Shown here: positions 18,282 to 28,327 of the stretch, in pieces | Layout: the number at the start of each line of letters is the position of its first letter | Numbering within the stretch: the first letter of the stretch is position 1 | Source: Undibacterium sp. KW1 | GTDB lineage: Bacteria; Pseudomonadota; Gammaproteobacteria; Burkholderiales; Burkholderiaceae_D | Length of the DNA: 64,000 bases | Direction: 5' to 3' | Assembly: GCF_009937955.1 (NCBI RefSeq) | Contig: NZ_AP018439.1 | Location: forward strand, 2,480,001-2,544,000 | The notes under the pieces: model-generated | What the model saw: only the letters and a program-made list of their open reading frames with translations | Databases searched by the model: none | Told to the model about the DNA's origin: nothing | Program-made: the position numbers and the translations under genes

Positions 18282-19934
18282 TCAGCCCGCCTTGATGACG
18301 CGGTTTTTGCCAGACTGTTTTGCCTCGTACATCGCCTTATCAGCACGCTTGATGGTTTCTTCTTGTGGCTCGCGTGGATTGCGCAAGGCAACGCCCGCAC
18401 TGAAAGTGATGAACAAGCGTTGATCATTGGCCGTGAAGAAGTGCTTGGTCAGTTCTCTTTGCACGCGCATCATGGCCTGGGCAGCTTCTTCCAGCTGCGT
18501 TTCTGGCATGATGATGACAAATTCCTCACCGCCGTAGCGTGCTACCACGTCTATGGATCTCAGGGTTTGCTTGACAATACGTACCAGGTGAACCAGCGCC
18601 TCATCACCGGCGGCGTGGCCATGGGTGTCGTTGAGCTTTTTGAAGTTATCAAGATCCAGCAGGGCTACGCAAAGTGGGGTGTTGCGACGGTCAGACCTGT
18701 CGGCTTCACGTTCAAATACATCGTCCATACCCCTGCGGTTCAGGCTGCCTGTCAGCTGGTCTTCCCTGACCAGTTCACTCATGTGGGCAAGCTTGTTTTC
18801 CAGTTCCTTGATGCGTGCTTCTGCTTCGCTGACCTCTTTTTGGGCGGCGACTATCATGTCACGCGAGCGCAGGGTTTCGCTCTGGACTTCCCTGGTTTCG
18901 TTGAGGATATTCCTGATCAGATCGCTGACCTCGGCAACATTCTTGGCTGTACTTAATTGCTGTGAATACGCTCCCATTTTGTGCTGATAGGCACCGGTGC
19001 TGTCTGCCATGGCATTCAATCTGTCGATAAATGCCGTCATCATGTTCTTGACTGAGGTTTTTGACTCGTCAATACTGGTTTTCAATACGCCTTGCTTGTA
19101 GATGACATCTTTCAGGCTGCGCGTGGCTTCTTGCAGGGCACGGTGATCAATCGGGCCCGCGATGAGATTTTGTACCACCTCGATCTGGCCGCGTAACCAG
19201 TTATCGTTATCAAGCAGATCGTGGATATTGGTCAGCAGCAGGTCGAACAGGCGCAGCAGCAATTCCTGTTGTTCAGCGCTGTCACCGCTTTGCAGTTCAA
19301 TCTGAAAGCACAATTGCTTGAGTCTGCCAGCGATCATGTTCAGCTCACCTTCATTGACCGCAACCTTGACCGCCGTGCCCAGGCTTTCCGACTCTTCGGC
19401 AAGTTGCGGGCTAGGTTTCAGTAGCGAGGTGAGGGCAAGTGTCAGGGTGCGGTATAGTAAGTCCTTGAGGATGCGCAACCTGCCATCCTCAACCGGGCCA
19501 TCATCAACCAGGGAGATGCTCTTGCTGGCAACAGGCGTTGGCAGCGGATCGACGAGACTGATGTTATTCGAGGCAGTTGGCGGCGGAGCCGTAATACGTT
19601 CAGCCAGTTGGGTCAGGCCACGGCCATAATCTTGCCAGTTGCCAGTTTTGATCGCACGGCTGAAGCGTTGCCCAAAAGTGGACATCTCACCTGTCGAAAT
19701 CTGCAGGCTGTTGGCAAAATTGGCAAGTAAAATCTCGGCTTGCGGAATGACTGGAGTTGCCTCCACTTCAGGCGGGGCTTCTACCGGAGTATCCGGAATA
19801 CCAGCTATATCATTATAGAGTTTGCGGTAGGCCTCTGGTGTTGGCGCAATGCGCTGTATTGCCAATTGTCTGAATGTCTCGCGCGCAATATCTGTAGGAC
19901 TTTTAAACTGCGAATTATTTGGAGTTTTCGACAT
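18282..19934 (-). CDS. Diguanylate cyclase (GGDEF domain, cytoplasmic)
   Basis: It makes cyclic di-GMP from two GTP. The C-terminal GGDEF domain (about residues 385-550) has an intact GGEEF active site (VARYGGEEFVIIMPE). An inhibitory I-site, RSID, lies exactly five residues before it, so product feedback is likely. The N-terminal 380 residues have no membrane helix. They start with a DIARETFRQLAIQRIAPTPE segment seen in related cyclases and continue as long helices, with a coiled coil just before the GGDEF domain (QKEVSEAEARIKELENKLAH). It could feed the YcgR brake encoded at 2465. Confidence 0.92.
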   Translation of the reverse strand: MSKTPNNSQFKSPTDIARETFRQLAIQRIAPTPEAYRKLYNDIAGIPDTPVEAPPEVEATPVIPQAEILLANFANSLQISTGEMSTFGQRFSRAIKTGNWQDYGRGLTQLAERITAPPPTASNNISLVDPLPTPVASKSISLVDDGPVEDGRLRILKDLLYRTLTLALTSLLKPSPQLAEESESLGTAVKVAVNEGELNMIAGRLKQLCFQIELQSGDSAEQQELLLRLFDLLLTNIHDLLDNDNWLRGQIEVVQNLIAGPIDHRALQEATRSLKDVIYKQGVLKTSIDESKTSVKNMMTAFIDRLNAMADSTGAYQHKMGAYSQQLSTAKNVAEVSDLIRNILNETREVQSETLRSRDMIVAAQKEVSEAEARIKELENKLAHMSELVREDQLTGSLNRRGMDDVFEREADRSDRRNTPLCVALLDLDNFKKLNDTHGHAAGDEALVHLVRIVKQTLRSIDVVARYGGEEFVIIMPETQLEEAAQAMMRVQRELTKHFFTANDQRLFITFSAGVALRNPREPQEETIKRADKAMYEAKQSGKNRVIKAG

Positions 19935-19992
19935 TTTGCTTTGCCAATGACCTTGCTAACAAGAGTATTGCCCACGACATTAATATTGCCGT

Positions 19993-20640
19993 TTAATCTA
20001 CAAGCTGATTTTTTATTGCATAGTGCGTTAATTCAGCATTGTGCCGCAATTTCATCTTCAATAGAATTCTCGACCTGTATTCGCTAATGGTTTTTACAGA
20101 AAGTGACAATTCTTTTGCGATGTCGCTAACTGACTTGCCTGAAGCGATCAGGGTCATGGTTTGGAACTCACGGTCAGACAGGGTTTTGTGCAGTGCATCT
20201 TCATGTTCCTGGTTCAGGTTGTTTGCCAGTTCCTGGGCAAGTTGCGTACTGATGTATTTCAAGCCACGGGCGACTTGTCGTATGGCTTCCAGGATTTGCA
20301 CGCTGCTGCATTGCTTGTTCAGAAAACCAGAGGCGCCGGCTTTCAATGCCCTGACTGCATACTGATCTTCTCTGTGGATGGAGAACATCAGGACTGCGAT
20401 ATGTGGTTTTTCGGACTTGATTTGCTTTAAAACCTCTATGCCATTCCTGTCTGGCAGGGCAATGTCCAGCAACAAGACCTCAAAATCGAGCTGGCGGCTC
20501 AGGCGTATTGCCTCCAGGCCGGTTTCTGCCTCTGCGATGATGGACATATCTGTTGTGGTTAAGACAATGCTTTTTATTCCCTCTCTCACAACGGCATGAT
20601 CATCGACGACGAGTACATTGATTGCTGCTTTTTCTGTCAT
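19993..20640 (-). CDS. LuxR/NarL-type response regulator
   Basis: A 215-residue two-domain regulator. The receiver domain has the acidic pair DDH near the start, the phospho-acceptor Asp in LLLDIALPDRNG and the Lys in NKQCS. The C-terminal LuxR helix-turn-helix reads LSDREFQTMTLIASGKSVSD then KTISEYRSRILLKM. No sensor kinase lies nearby, so it is an orphan. It is transcribed in the same direction as the diguanylate cyclase, 58 bases upstream of it, so co-transcription is possible. Its targets are not evident. Confidence 0.9.
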   Translation of the reverse strand: MTEKAAINVLVVDDHAVVREGIKSIVLTTTDMSIIAEAETGLEAIRLSRQLDFEVLLLDIALPDRNGIEVLKQIKSEKPHIAVLMFSIHREDQYAVRALKAGASGFLNKQCSSVQILEAIRQVARGLKYISTQLAQELANNLNQEHEDALHKTLSDREFQTMTLIASGKSVSDIAKELSLSVKTISEYRSRILLKMKLRHNAELTHYAIKNQLVD

Positions 20641-20806
20641 GCAAAATCCATTTTCTTAATCAGGCAACCTGACATTACCCAGCATCCTATCAGGAGTGAT
20701 ATTGAATGGTAACGGCAAGCAAACTATTCTTCTATTTTATAAGCTAAGTGTGGGCTTTCGGTGGCACAAAAGAAATTATTTTGATCAACTCCGCTACAAT
20801 GTAGTA

Positions 20807-21355
20807 ATGAGCAAAGCATTTATCAAAGAATCAGATTCCGACGACGAAGAGGAGTTCGGCGCGCCAGCCATTCCTGCGGGTGTAAAAAACTATATGACGC
20901 CGGAAGGGCATCAGCGCATGAAGGATGAGTTCTTGCAACTCATGGATGTGGAGCGGCCCGAGATCGTCAATATAGTGCACTGGGCTGCCTCCAATGGTGA
21001 CCGCTCTGAGAATGGCGACTATATCTATGGCAAAAAACGCTTGCGTGAAATCGACAGGCGCATACGGTTTTTAACCAAGCGCCTCGATATTGCAGAAGTC
21101 TTCGACCCGCGTATTCATCATGGTTCTGATCAAATCTATTTTGGCGCCACTGTCACCTATGAAAACCAGCATGGTGAAGCGCATACTGTGACAATTGTCG
21201 GTGTTGATGAATTTGACCCCCTGCAAGGCAAGATCAGCTGGATTTCCCCTGTTGCCAGAGCACTCATCAAGGCAAGGGTAGATGATACGGTGACATTGCG
21301 TACCCCAGGAGGGATAGAGGAGTTGACCATACTTGAGGTCAATTACCCGGCATAA
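20807..21355 (+). CDS. greB: Transcription elongation factor GreB
   Basis: GreB rescues backtracked RNA polymerase by stimulating transcript cleavage. The N-terminal coiled coil contains the acidic tip region (WAASNGDRSENGDYIYGKKR), followed by the C-terminal FKBP-like domain (VTIVGVDEFDPLQGKISWIS, then ALIKARVDDTVTLRTPGG). The 182-residue reading from the ATG at 20807 is chosen because the earlier in-frame codons encode a non-conserved stretch. An acidic N-terminal extension (SDSDDEEEF) precedes the core, as in other betaproteobacterial GreB. Confidence 0.95.
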   Translation: MSKAFIKESDSDDEEEFGAPAIPAGVKNYMTPEGHQRMKDEFLQLMDVERPEIVNIVHWAASNGDRSENGDYIYGKKRLREIDRRIRFLTKRLDIAEVFDPRIHHGSDQIYFGATVTYENQHGEAHTVTIVGVDEFDPLQGKISWISPVARALIKARVDDTVTLRTPGGIEELTILEVNYPA

Positions 21356-21381
21356 GATTTTTAATTTCCCTATGAATCCAC

Positions 21382-22734
21382 ATGTCCCTTGCATATTCCA
21401 AACTCAACCATCCCTTACGTGTGCCTCTGGCCGCAGAAGTTCATTCCAGGCCTTCGTTGCGCTTGCATGCGCCAGAGACGCTGACCCATCTGGCGATTTT
21501 TGCCAGAAATGATGCCCATCTGGGTGGTGATAACCTGCTGACCCAACAAGTCATACTGGGTGATTTTTGCCGTCATTTTGCTGTGGCGAGTCCCTCGGGT
21601 GATGCCAAGTATTTCTTCCATGATTTTGGTCGTTTCCGCCTTAAATGGGAATGCCATACAGAGTTTGCCACCTATACCTTTGTCGAAAACCAGGCCGAGC
21701 CACACGATAGCGTTCAGCATGAGACGGAGTTGGCCCAGGTATTTGCCAACGCCCCCATCCGTCATTTGCCTCAGCAATGGCTGTTTGAATTGCAAGAAAA
21801 GGTTATGGTCGCCACCCATGTTGCCCTTATCCCTGCAGCCCGGGAATTTAATCCACCTTCGCCGGTAAAGCAGATATTTGAGGGTGGGGTGGTGGTGGGT
21901 AGTGAGGTTTTGAGCCGTGGTGAAGTATGGACAGATTTTCTGATACAGGCAGATGGCTTCAGTCGCTTCGTCGTCAAGGACAATGGTTTTCTCGATCAGC
22001 AGGCGGGGCGGACGGTGCAGCGGCTACTCGAGATCGAGACCTACAGAATGATGGCACTGCTGGGTTTGCCGCATGCGCAAAATTCTTCTTTTGTATTGAA
22101 TGACATAGAGAGGGATCTGGTTGCTCTGACTGCAGCAATGACGATGGCAGGCAATGGACAAGGCGAGGCAAGTTCGACTGATGCTGAACAAAGCTTGCTG
22201 CGGCAAATTATAGACCTGGCTGCCCGCACTGAAAAACTGGCGCTGGAAAACAGTTATCGCTTCGCGGCTTCCAAGGCTTATTTCAAGCTGGTGCAGTCGC
22301 GTATTGCCGAGTTGCGTGAATTCAGGATAGAAGGCGTGCCAACCATAGGTGAATTCATGGACAGACGTCTGGCACCAGCCATGAACACCTGTGAAGCTAT
22401 CGTAAGACGGCAGGAAACACTGGCAGAACGTATCGCCAATACCAATGATCTGTTGCGCACCAGGGTAGGCATCGTACAGGAGCAGCAAAACCGCAAGATA
22501 TTGCAAAGCATGAATGCCAGGGCGGGCCAGCAATTACGCTTGCAGCAAGCGGTCGAGGGTTTGTCTGTCGTGGCGATCAGCTATTACATGACTGGTCTGG
22601 TCTATTATGCAGGCAAAGGCCTGAAGGCTATCGGATTACCGATTAATCCAGATATTCTGGCTGGTTTGTCCTTGCCTGTGATTGCTGGTGTGGTCTGGTG
22701 GGGCCTGCGCAAATTGCACAAGACCATACACTGA
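21382..22734 (+). CDS. DUF3422 family membrane protein
   Basis: A 450-residue conserved protein of unknown function recognised as DUF3422 by its start (LNHPLRVPLAAEVHSRPSLR) and the LGLPHAQNSSFVLNDIERDL region. The C-terminal end has a long helical part followed by two likely membrane helices (about residues 395-412 and 422-440). It follows greB by 26 bases and is probably co-transcribed. It ends only 8 bases from the convergent end of spoT, with no visible terminator between them. Confidence 0.85.
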   Translation: MSLAYSKLNHPLRVPLAAEVHSRPSLRLHAPETLTHLAIFARNDAHLGGDNLLTQQVILGDFCRHFAVASPSGDAKYFFHDFGRFRLKWECHTEFATYTFVENQAEPHDSVQHETELAQVFANAPIRHLPQQWLFELQEKVMVATHVALIPAAREFNPPSPVKQIFEGGVVVGSEVLSRGEVWTDFLIQADGFSRFVVKDNGFLDQQAGRTVQRLLEIETYRMMALLGLPHAQNSSFVLNDIERDLVALTAAMTMAGNGQGEASSTDAEQSLLRQIIDLAARTEKLALENSYRFAASKAYFKLVQSRIAELREFRIEGVPTIGEFMDRRLAPAMNTCEAIVRRQETLAERIANTNDLLRTRVGIVQEQQNRKILQSMNARAGQQLRLQQAVEGLSVVAISYYMTGLVYYAGKGLKAIGLPINPDILAGLSLPVIAGVVWWGLRKLHKTIH

Positions 22735-22742
22735 CAGTATTG

Positions 22743-25046
22743 TTAGCCGTGCTCTCTGACTATGCGCGTAACACCAGCCAGATGCTTGATGTTACGCATG
22801 ATTTTTGCCAGGTGGGTGCGGTCTTCTATCTGTATTGTGAAGTGAATATTGGTCATGTCATTGGCATCGCCATCTTCCATATTGACATGGCTGATATTTG
22901 CATCTGATTCGCCAATCTCGGCAGCAATGCGGGCGAGGGCGCCGCGCTCATTCGTCACAGTCACCGCAATGCGGCAATCAAAGCGGCGGTTCAGGTCTTC
23001 ACCCCAGTTGACATCGATCCAGCGGTCAGGCTCCTTGATATGCAGGCGCTTGGCATGCTCGCAATCATCCGTATGCACGACCAGACCCTGATCGCGCTTG
23101 AGTTGACCAACTATGCCATCTCCCGGGATAGGCAGGCAACACGGTGCCAATTGTACCGACAAGCCCTCACTGCCATAAATAATGACGGGGTCGCGCTTGT
23201 TGTTGATCTTGTCGCCAAATTGCTGGAAGGGGATTGACGGTGAGTCATCTTCCACCAGGTCCAGTATATGCCTCGCCACCAGCGCAGCCATGCGCTTGCC
23301 TATGCCAATATCGGTATGAATTTCATCCAGTGATTTGGCGCTGGATTCATTGAGCAATTTATCGACCAGGCTGTCTGGCAGGTCAGGGTTCAAATTCACT
23401 GACACCAAAGCCTGCGCCAGCAATTGTTTGCCCAGCTCTGTCGATTCATTCAGGTTGATCGTACGCAGGTAATGGCGTATTGCCGACCTGGCCTTGCCAG
23501 TACGCACATAAGTCAGCCAGTTTGGTGTAGGGCGCGAATTGGGTGAAGTGATGATTTCGACGATATCACCATTCTTCAATTCAGAACGCAGTGGCACTGG
23601 TTCGTGATTGATGCGTGTGGCAATCGCCTGATCACCAATATCGGTATGGATGGTGTAGGCAAAGTCCAAAGCTGTTGCTCCGCGGGGCAGGGCAATAATT
23701 TTGGATTTTGGAGTGAACACATAAACAGAGTCAGGGAACAGATCAATTTTGACATGCTCGAGAAACTCGGCAGAGTCTCCTGTCTGTTTTTGTATGTCCA
23801 GCAGAGACTGCAGCCAGGCGTGCGTGCGCTGTTGCAAGTCAGTCAGGCTGCCTTCTTCGTTCTTGTACAGCCAGTGCGCAGCAACACCCGATTCTGCGAC
23901 ATGATGCATGTCACGCGTGCGTATCTGGAATTCCACCGGCGTGCCGTAAGGCCCAATCAGCGTGGTGTGCAGGGATTGATAGCCATTCGTCTTGGGGATC
24001 GCAATATAGTCCTTGAACTTGCCCGGCATGGGCTTGTACAAGGCGTGCAAACTGCCCAGCGCATAATAGCTGTCACGGAAATCGCTGACCACGATACGGA
24101 AACCATACACATCCAGCACTTGGGAAAAACTCAGGTGCTTGTCGTGCATCTTGCGGTAAATACCGTACAGGGTTTTTTCGCGGCCATACACTTCGGCCTT
24201 GAGGCCAGCTTCGGACAGGGCGGTCTTTACCGCATCCATGATTTTGTTGACGACTTCCCGGCGGTTGCCACGCGCTGCCTTGACCGCTTTTGAAAGTGTG
24301 CGGTAACGCATAGGGTAAAGATGCGAAAACGCCAGATCCTGCAGCTCGCGGTAGATATTATTCAGCCCCAGCCTGTGTGCGATAGGCACATACACATCCA
24401 TGGTTTCGCGTGAAATACGGCGCTTCTTTTCCGCCGACATGAAACCCAGGGTGCGCATATTGTGCAGGCGGTCTGCCAGCTTCACGAGAATCACGCGTAC
24501 ATCCCGCGCCATGGCGAGCAGCATCTTGCGGAAATTCTCTGCCTGCGCTTCAATCTGGCTCTGGAATTCGATCTTCTCAAGCTTGGAGAGACCATCAACC
24601 AGGGTGGCAACTGGTGCGCCAAAGCGCTCAATCAGTTCATCCTTCTTGACATCCTGATCTTCCATGACGTCATGCAGCAGTGCGGCCATGATGGCTTGCA
24701 CGTCCAGCTTCCATTCGGCACAGATTTCTGCCACGGCAATCGGGTGGGAAATATAGGGCTCGCCAGACTTGCGTACCTGACCCAGGTGCATTTCATCAGA
24801 AAAGCGATAGGCTTCCTTGACCAGTTTTAATTCACTGGCCGACATGTATTCGCTGATGCGGTTGGTGAGTGCCGTAATGGAGGCGACACCGGTATTCGTC
24901 GATGACGCACGAATACTGTCTAATTCATCCAGGGGAGAACTGTGTTTGTTGATGCTGTTCGCAGGGCTGCGTATGGCAGCCAGCGCGACTGCAGCAGAAT
25001 CGGCCGGTTTGCTTTCCAGAGATGAATGACTGTCATTGAGGTTCAT
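22743..25046 (-). CDS. spoT: Bifunctional (p)ppGpp synthetase/hydrolase SpoT (RelA/SpoT homologue)
   Basis: It makes and degrades the alarmone (p)ppGpp. The 767-residue protein has the full long-RSH layout. The HD hydrolase domain carries HDVMEDQDV (HDxxED motif). The synthetase domain has VYGFRIVVSDFRDSYYALG and KTNGYQSLHTT. TGS (VYVFTPKSKIIALPRGATAL), a middle zinc/helical region and a C-terminal ACT domain (AVTVTNERGALARIAAEIGE) follow. Both catalytic motifs look intact. It is the distal gene of yicC-gmk-rpoZ-spoT. A DksA paralogue at 62917 could act with the alarmone. Confidence 0.95.
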   Translation of the reverse strand: MNLNDSHSSLESKPADSAAVALAAIRSPANSINKHSSPLDELDSIRASSTNTGVASITALTNRISEYMSASELKLVKEAYRFSDEMHLGQVRKSGEPYISHPIAVAEICAEWKLDVQAIMAALLHDVMEDQDVKKDELIERFGAPVATLVDGLSKLEKIEFQSQIEAQAENFRKMLLAMARDVRVILVKLADRLHNMRTLGFMSAEKKRRISRETMDVYVPIAHRLGLNNIYRELQDLAFSHLYPMRYRTLSKAVKAARGNRREVVNKIMDAVKTALSEAGLKAEVYGREKTLYGIYRKMHDKHLSFSQVLDVYGFRIVVSDFRDSYYALGSLHALYKPMPGKFKDYIAIPKTNGYQSLHTTLIGPYGTPVEFQIRTRDMHHVAESGVAAHWLYKNEEGSLTDLQQRTHAWLQSLLDIQKQTGDSAEFLEHVKIDLFPDSVYVFTPKSKIIALPRGATALDFAYTIHTDIGDQAIATRINHEPVPLRSELKNGDIVEIITSPNSRPTPNWLTYVRTGKARSAIRHYLRTINLNESTELGKQLLAQALVSVNLNPDLPDSLVDKLLNESSAKSLDEIHTDIGIGKRMAALVARHILDLVEDDSPSIPFQQFGDKINNKRDPVIIYGSEGLSVQLAPCCLPIPGDGIVGQLKRDQGLVVHTDDCEHAKRLHIKEPDRWIDVNWGEDLNRRFDCRIAVTVTNERGALARIAAEIGESDANISHVNMEDGDANDMTNIHFTIQIEDRTHLAKIMRNIKHLAGVTRIVREHG

Positions 25047-25109
25047 TCTGTGATTCCCGGCCGGATAAAGGCTTAAAGAAGGGGCGGCTAAGAATGTAGG
25101 TGCAGCGGC

Positions 25110-25313
25110 TTACACCGGCACTTTTTTCAACATTTCTATACCGACTTTACCTTCAGCGATTTCACGCAGGGCGATTACCGTAGGCTTATCCTTGGAATCT
25201 ACCTTGGGAGTGTGGCCTTGCAGCAATTGGCGCGCGCGATAAGTGGCGCACAGTGTCAGCTGAAAGCGGTTAGGGATTTGTTTCAATGCGTCTTCAATGG
25301 TAATACGTGCCAT
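25110..25313 (-). CDS. rpoZ: RNA polymerase omega subunit RpoZ
   Basis: The 67-residue protein [20 protein letters not shown]...ARQL matches the omega subunit, which helps fold and hold the beta-prime subunit and forms part of a ppGpp site. Its place between gmk and spoT is the conserved order in proteobacteria. It lies 43 bases after gmk and 63 bases before spoT. Confidence 0.96.
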   Translation of the reverse strand: MARITIEDALKQIPNRFQLTLCATYRARQLLQGHTPKVDSKDKPTVIALREIAEGKVGIEMLKKVPV

Positions 25314-25356
25314 ATTTCTTCCTCAATACTAAAAAATACTCAATTGGGTTTGCGAA

Positions 25357-26001
25357 TTAATTCGCGTTGGCGTGAATGCCAAGTTGGGTAAACAGCTCGT
25401 AGTGGCGTGTTGCCTGTTGTGCAAACCGGCAGCGCGTGGCTTTCACGATTGCATTCAATTCTGACAAGGCTGTTGCAAAGTCTTGATTAATAATAACATA
25501 TTCGAACTCCGGGGAGTGCGCCATTTCACCGCCAGCAGCCAAAATGCGCTTGGTAATGACGTGCGGCTCGTCCTGGCCGCGCTTCTTCAGGCGCTCTTCC
25601 AGGGCGGGTATCGACGGCGGCAATATAAAAATGCCAACAGCACCGGGAAATTGTTTTCTGACTTGCTGCGCGCCTTGCCAGTCTATTTCGAGTAGAACGT
25701 CGGTACCTGAGCGCATCTGGTCTTCTATGGTAATGCGTGAAGTGCCATAGTAATTACCGAATACTTCTGCTGATTCCAGAAATTCACCCTGTGCCTTGCG
25801 CGCCAGAAAATCTTCGGGTGTCGTGAAATGATATTCGCGACCATCTTGCTCGCCCGGGCGCGGTGCACGGGTAGTGTAGGAGATCGATAATTTGATCGCC
25901 GGTTCTTGTGCCAGCAAGGCATTGACCAGTGAAGACTTGCCTGCACCGGAGGGGGCGGCGACCACAAAAAGACTGCCTGCAGTCGTATTATTGGTTTTCA
26001 T
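25357..26001 (-). CDS. gmk: Guanylate kinase Gmk
   Basis: It phosphorylates GMP to GDP with ATP. The P-loop is in [20 protein letters not shown], the GMP-binding part in [19 protein letters not shown], and the lid region in [20 protein letters not shown]. The 214-residue length is normal. It is upstream of rpoZ and spoT, so GTP supply and alarmone metabolism share a transcript. Confidence 0.96.
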   Translation of the reverse strand: MKTNNTTAGSLFVVAAPSGAGKSSLVNALLAQEPAIKLSISYTTRAPRPGEQDGREYHFTTPEDFLARKAQGEFLESAEVFGNYYGTSRITIEDQMRSGTDVLLEIDWQGAQQVRKQFPGAVGIFILPPSIPALEERLKKRGQDEPHVITKRILAAGGEMAHSPEFEYVIINQDFATALSELNAIVKATRCRFAQQATRHYELFTQLGIHANAN

Positions 26002-26137
26002 GGCATTCCTCCGGTAGGTTTAATTCAGGTCATCTCAGGTCATCAGCAAGACAAATTGGGCTGCATGCTCCCATAATTCACCGTCCCGCAATATTTCCCA
26101 AGAAAAAGAGTGCGGGAGTATAAGCAAATGCGCCTGT

Positions 26138-27055
26138 TTATTCAAGGTTTTGCACTTGTTCGCGCATTTGTTCTATGAATAACTTCAATTCCATGGACGC
26201 ATCCGACAATTCTTTGGATGCAGCTTTGGAACCCAAGGTATTTGCTTCGCGGTTCAATTCCTGCATCATGAAGTCCAGCCTTTTGCCAACCTGACCACCT
26301 TTCTTCAGTATATGTCTGGTTTCTGTCAGGTGGGCTGACAGGCGCGCCAGCTCTTCTGCCACGTCCACACGTATGCCATACATGGTCACTTCCTGGCGGA
26401 TACGGTCCAGCGCTTCTTCGCGTGTGATCGTCTGGCCTGCATTGGAGCCGCTGGATTGCAAAGCAAGGCCCAGGGCTTCTTCCAGCCTGGTAGTAGCTTT
26501 TTGCTGGAATTGCTGAACAATTTGCGGCATCAGTGGCGTGATGCGGGTGACGATTTCTTCCATTGCAGCGATACGACTCAGCAGTACTTGCTCCAGCGCC
26601 GCACCTTCACGTTCACGGCTGATGATAAATGCATCCAACGTCTTGTTGATGGTGTCATTGATAGCAGTCTGCAGAAACTCTGCATTGATTTCGCTTTCTT
26701 CTATGACGCCGGGCCAACGCAGGATTTCATTGGCGCTCAGTGCCGCCGCATCCGGAAACTGCTGCTTCAAACTGGCCTGGAAACTGGCAAGCTGCTCAAG
26801 CAAGCTGGTATTGAGGCTTTTATTATGTGTTTCTGTCAGTTTTTTACCATAGCTGAAACGGCATTCCACTTTACCGCGTGCCAGCTTGCGTGTTAATGCT
26901 TCGCGAAATTGTGATTCAACTGAGCGAAACTCGTCATTAATACGAAATTGCAGGTCCAAAAAGCGGGAATTGACGCTTTTGATCTCTATGGTAATGGTGC
27001 CAGCATCTGTTTCATTGGTGCTGCTGGCATAACCTGTCATGCTGAAAATGCTCAA
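26138..27055 (-). CDS. yicC: YicC family endoribonuclease-like protein
   Basis: The 305-residue protein has the family start (SMTGYASSTNETDAGTITIE, then EIKSVNSRFLDLQFRI) and the conserved C-terminal helices (RLDFMMQELNREANTLGSKA). E. coli YicC is reported to act as an endoribonuclease. The start is probably a TTG at 27055 with AAGGAAA just upstream; the next ATG at 27040 would remove residues that align with the usual MIRSM start. It lies 136 bases upstream of gmk. Confidence 0.92.
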   Translation of the reverse strand: MSIFSMTGYASSTNETDAGTITIEIKSVNSRFLDLQFRINDEFRSVESQFREALTRKLARGKVECRFSYGKKLTETHNKSLNTSLLEQLASFQASLKQQFPDAAALSANEILRWPGVIEESEINAEFLQTAINDTINKTLDAFIISREREGAALEQVLLSRIAAMEEIVTRITPLMPQIVQQFQQKATTRLEEALGLALQSSGSNAGQTITREEALDRIRQEVTMYGIRVDVAEELARLSAHLTETRHILKKGGQVGKRLDFMMQELNREANTLGSKAASKELSDASMELKLFIEQMREQVQNLE

Positions 27056-27192
27056 GGTATTTCCTTAAAAAGGCGTGAACTGTGTATTACTGTGCATTGG
27101 ATTGGCTAAATTGTGCATTAGACACTAGGATATTCTTTACAAATACCGCAATAATCAACACAATCCGTTTTGTATAGTGAATTGGACGATTG

Positions 27193-28203
27193 ATGGCCGC
27201 ACAAAATAACGCACCTCTGCCAGATGGACTGGAAATTGCCGGATACCGCATTGTAAAGAAAATTGCGTCCGGTGGCTTTAGTATTGTATATCTGGCTTCT
27301 GACGAAGATGGCAACGCAGTTGCAATTAAAGAGTATTTGCCCAGCTCATTGGCCTTACGCCAGCAAGGTGAGCTGGTACCGGCAATCTCGAATGAGAATT
27401 TGCCGATTTACCGCATAGGATTGAAGTGCTTTTTTGAAGAGGGGCGCGCACTGGCACGCATCTCGCACCCGAACGTGGTCAGCGTTATCAATTTCTTCCG
27501 CGCCAATGAGACCGTCTATATGGTCATGGCCTATGAATCTGGCCGTTCATTGCAGGAGCATATCCTGCGTCGTCGCGACAAGGGTGAAAAGCCGCTGGTA
27601 TCAGAGCGCTTCATCCGTCGTATGTTCAACCAGGTCATGAATGGCTTGCGCGAAGTGCACACCAATAAGCTGCTGCATCTGGATTTGAAGCCGGCCAATA
27701 TCTACCTGCGCCTGGATGGTACGCCTATCTTGCTGGACTTTGGTGCAGCCCGCCAGACCCTCAAAACTGACATACCCAAGCTTTACCCAATGTATACTCC
27801 GGGTTTTGCTGCACCCGAGTTGTATTTGAAGAACGGCAATCTGGGCCCCTGGACTGACATTTACAGCATCGGTGCTTCAATTTTTGCCTGCATGGTAGGT
27901 GCGCCGCCGCAACCGTCAGACCAGCGCAAGACCAGTGACAAGATGGAAGGGCACTACCGCAAGCTGGAAGGTTTATACTCTTCAGAATTGATAGAGGTAG
28001 TGCGCTGGTGTTTGCAACTGGATCCGCTGGAGCGGCCGCAAAGTGTGTTCGCCCTGCAAAAAGCCCTGGCGATTCAGGCGCAGCCGCAGCGAGAACTGAC
28101 CTTTATGGAAAAAATGACATTAAAGTTCAAGACGCTATTTGCTGGAAAAAGAAAAAAAGTCGAAAGCGACCATACGACCATACAGGAAAGCACCCTGAAT
28201 TAA
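27193..28203 (+). CDS. Serine/threonine protein kinase (Hanks type)
   Basis: A cytoplasmic eukaryote-like kinase of 336 residues. All catalytic elements are present: the glycine-rich loop ASGGFSIVYLA, the ATP-anchoring Lys in AVAIKEYL, the catalytic loop HLDLKPANIYL (HRD changed to HLD, Asp kept), LLDFGAAR (DFG) and FAAPELY. No membrane helix, PASTA or other sensor domain follows. The TTG just before the ATG is ignored. It is paired with a PP2C phosphatase 124 bases downstream, so they form a reversible phosphorylation module. Targets are unknown. Confidence 0.93.
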   Translation: MAAQNNAPLPDGLEIAGYRIVKKIASGGFSIVYLASDEDGNAVAIKEYLPSSLALRQQGELVPAISNENLPIYRIGLKCFFEEGRALARISHPNVVSVINFFRANETVYMVMAYESGRSLQEHILRRRDKGEKPLVSERFIRRMFNQVMNGLREVHTNKLLHLDLKPANIYLRLDGTPILLDFGAARQTLKTDIPKLYPMYTPGFAAPELYLKNGNLGPWTDIYSIGASIFACMVGAPPQPSDQRKTSDKMEGHYRKLEGLYSSELIEVVRWCLQLDPLERPQSVFALQKALAIQAQPQRELTFMEKMTLKFKTLFAGKRKKVESDHTTIQESTLN

Positions 28204-28327
28204 GGCTGCATTAAGCTGGTAAGGCTGTTTTGGCTGAGTATTTTCGTCGCTGGCCAGGCTCTGGAGCAAACGTATGCGCTCCCTGGCTTGTTTGTATCAA
28301 TAACCATTATGAAGTTTAAAAAATCTC

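Noticed and set aside
18276..18956. 226-codon plus-strand frame over the diguanylate cyclase
   Set aside because: It is antisense to an intact GGDEF domain and has no independent protein features.
23604..24293. 229-codon plus-strand frame opposite spoT
   Set aside because: The minus-strand spoT frame has all conserved motifs here; the opposite frame is a shadow.
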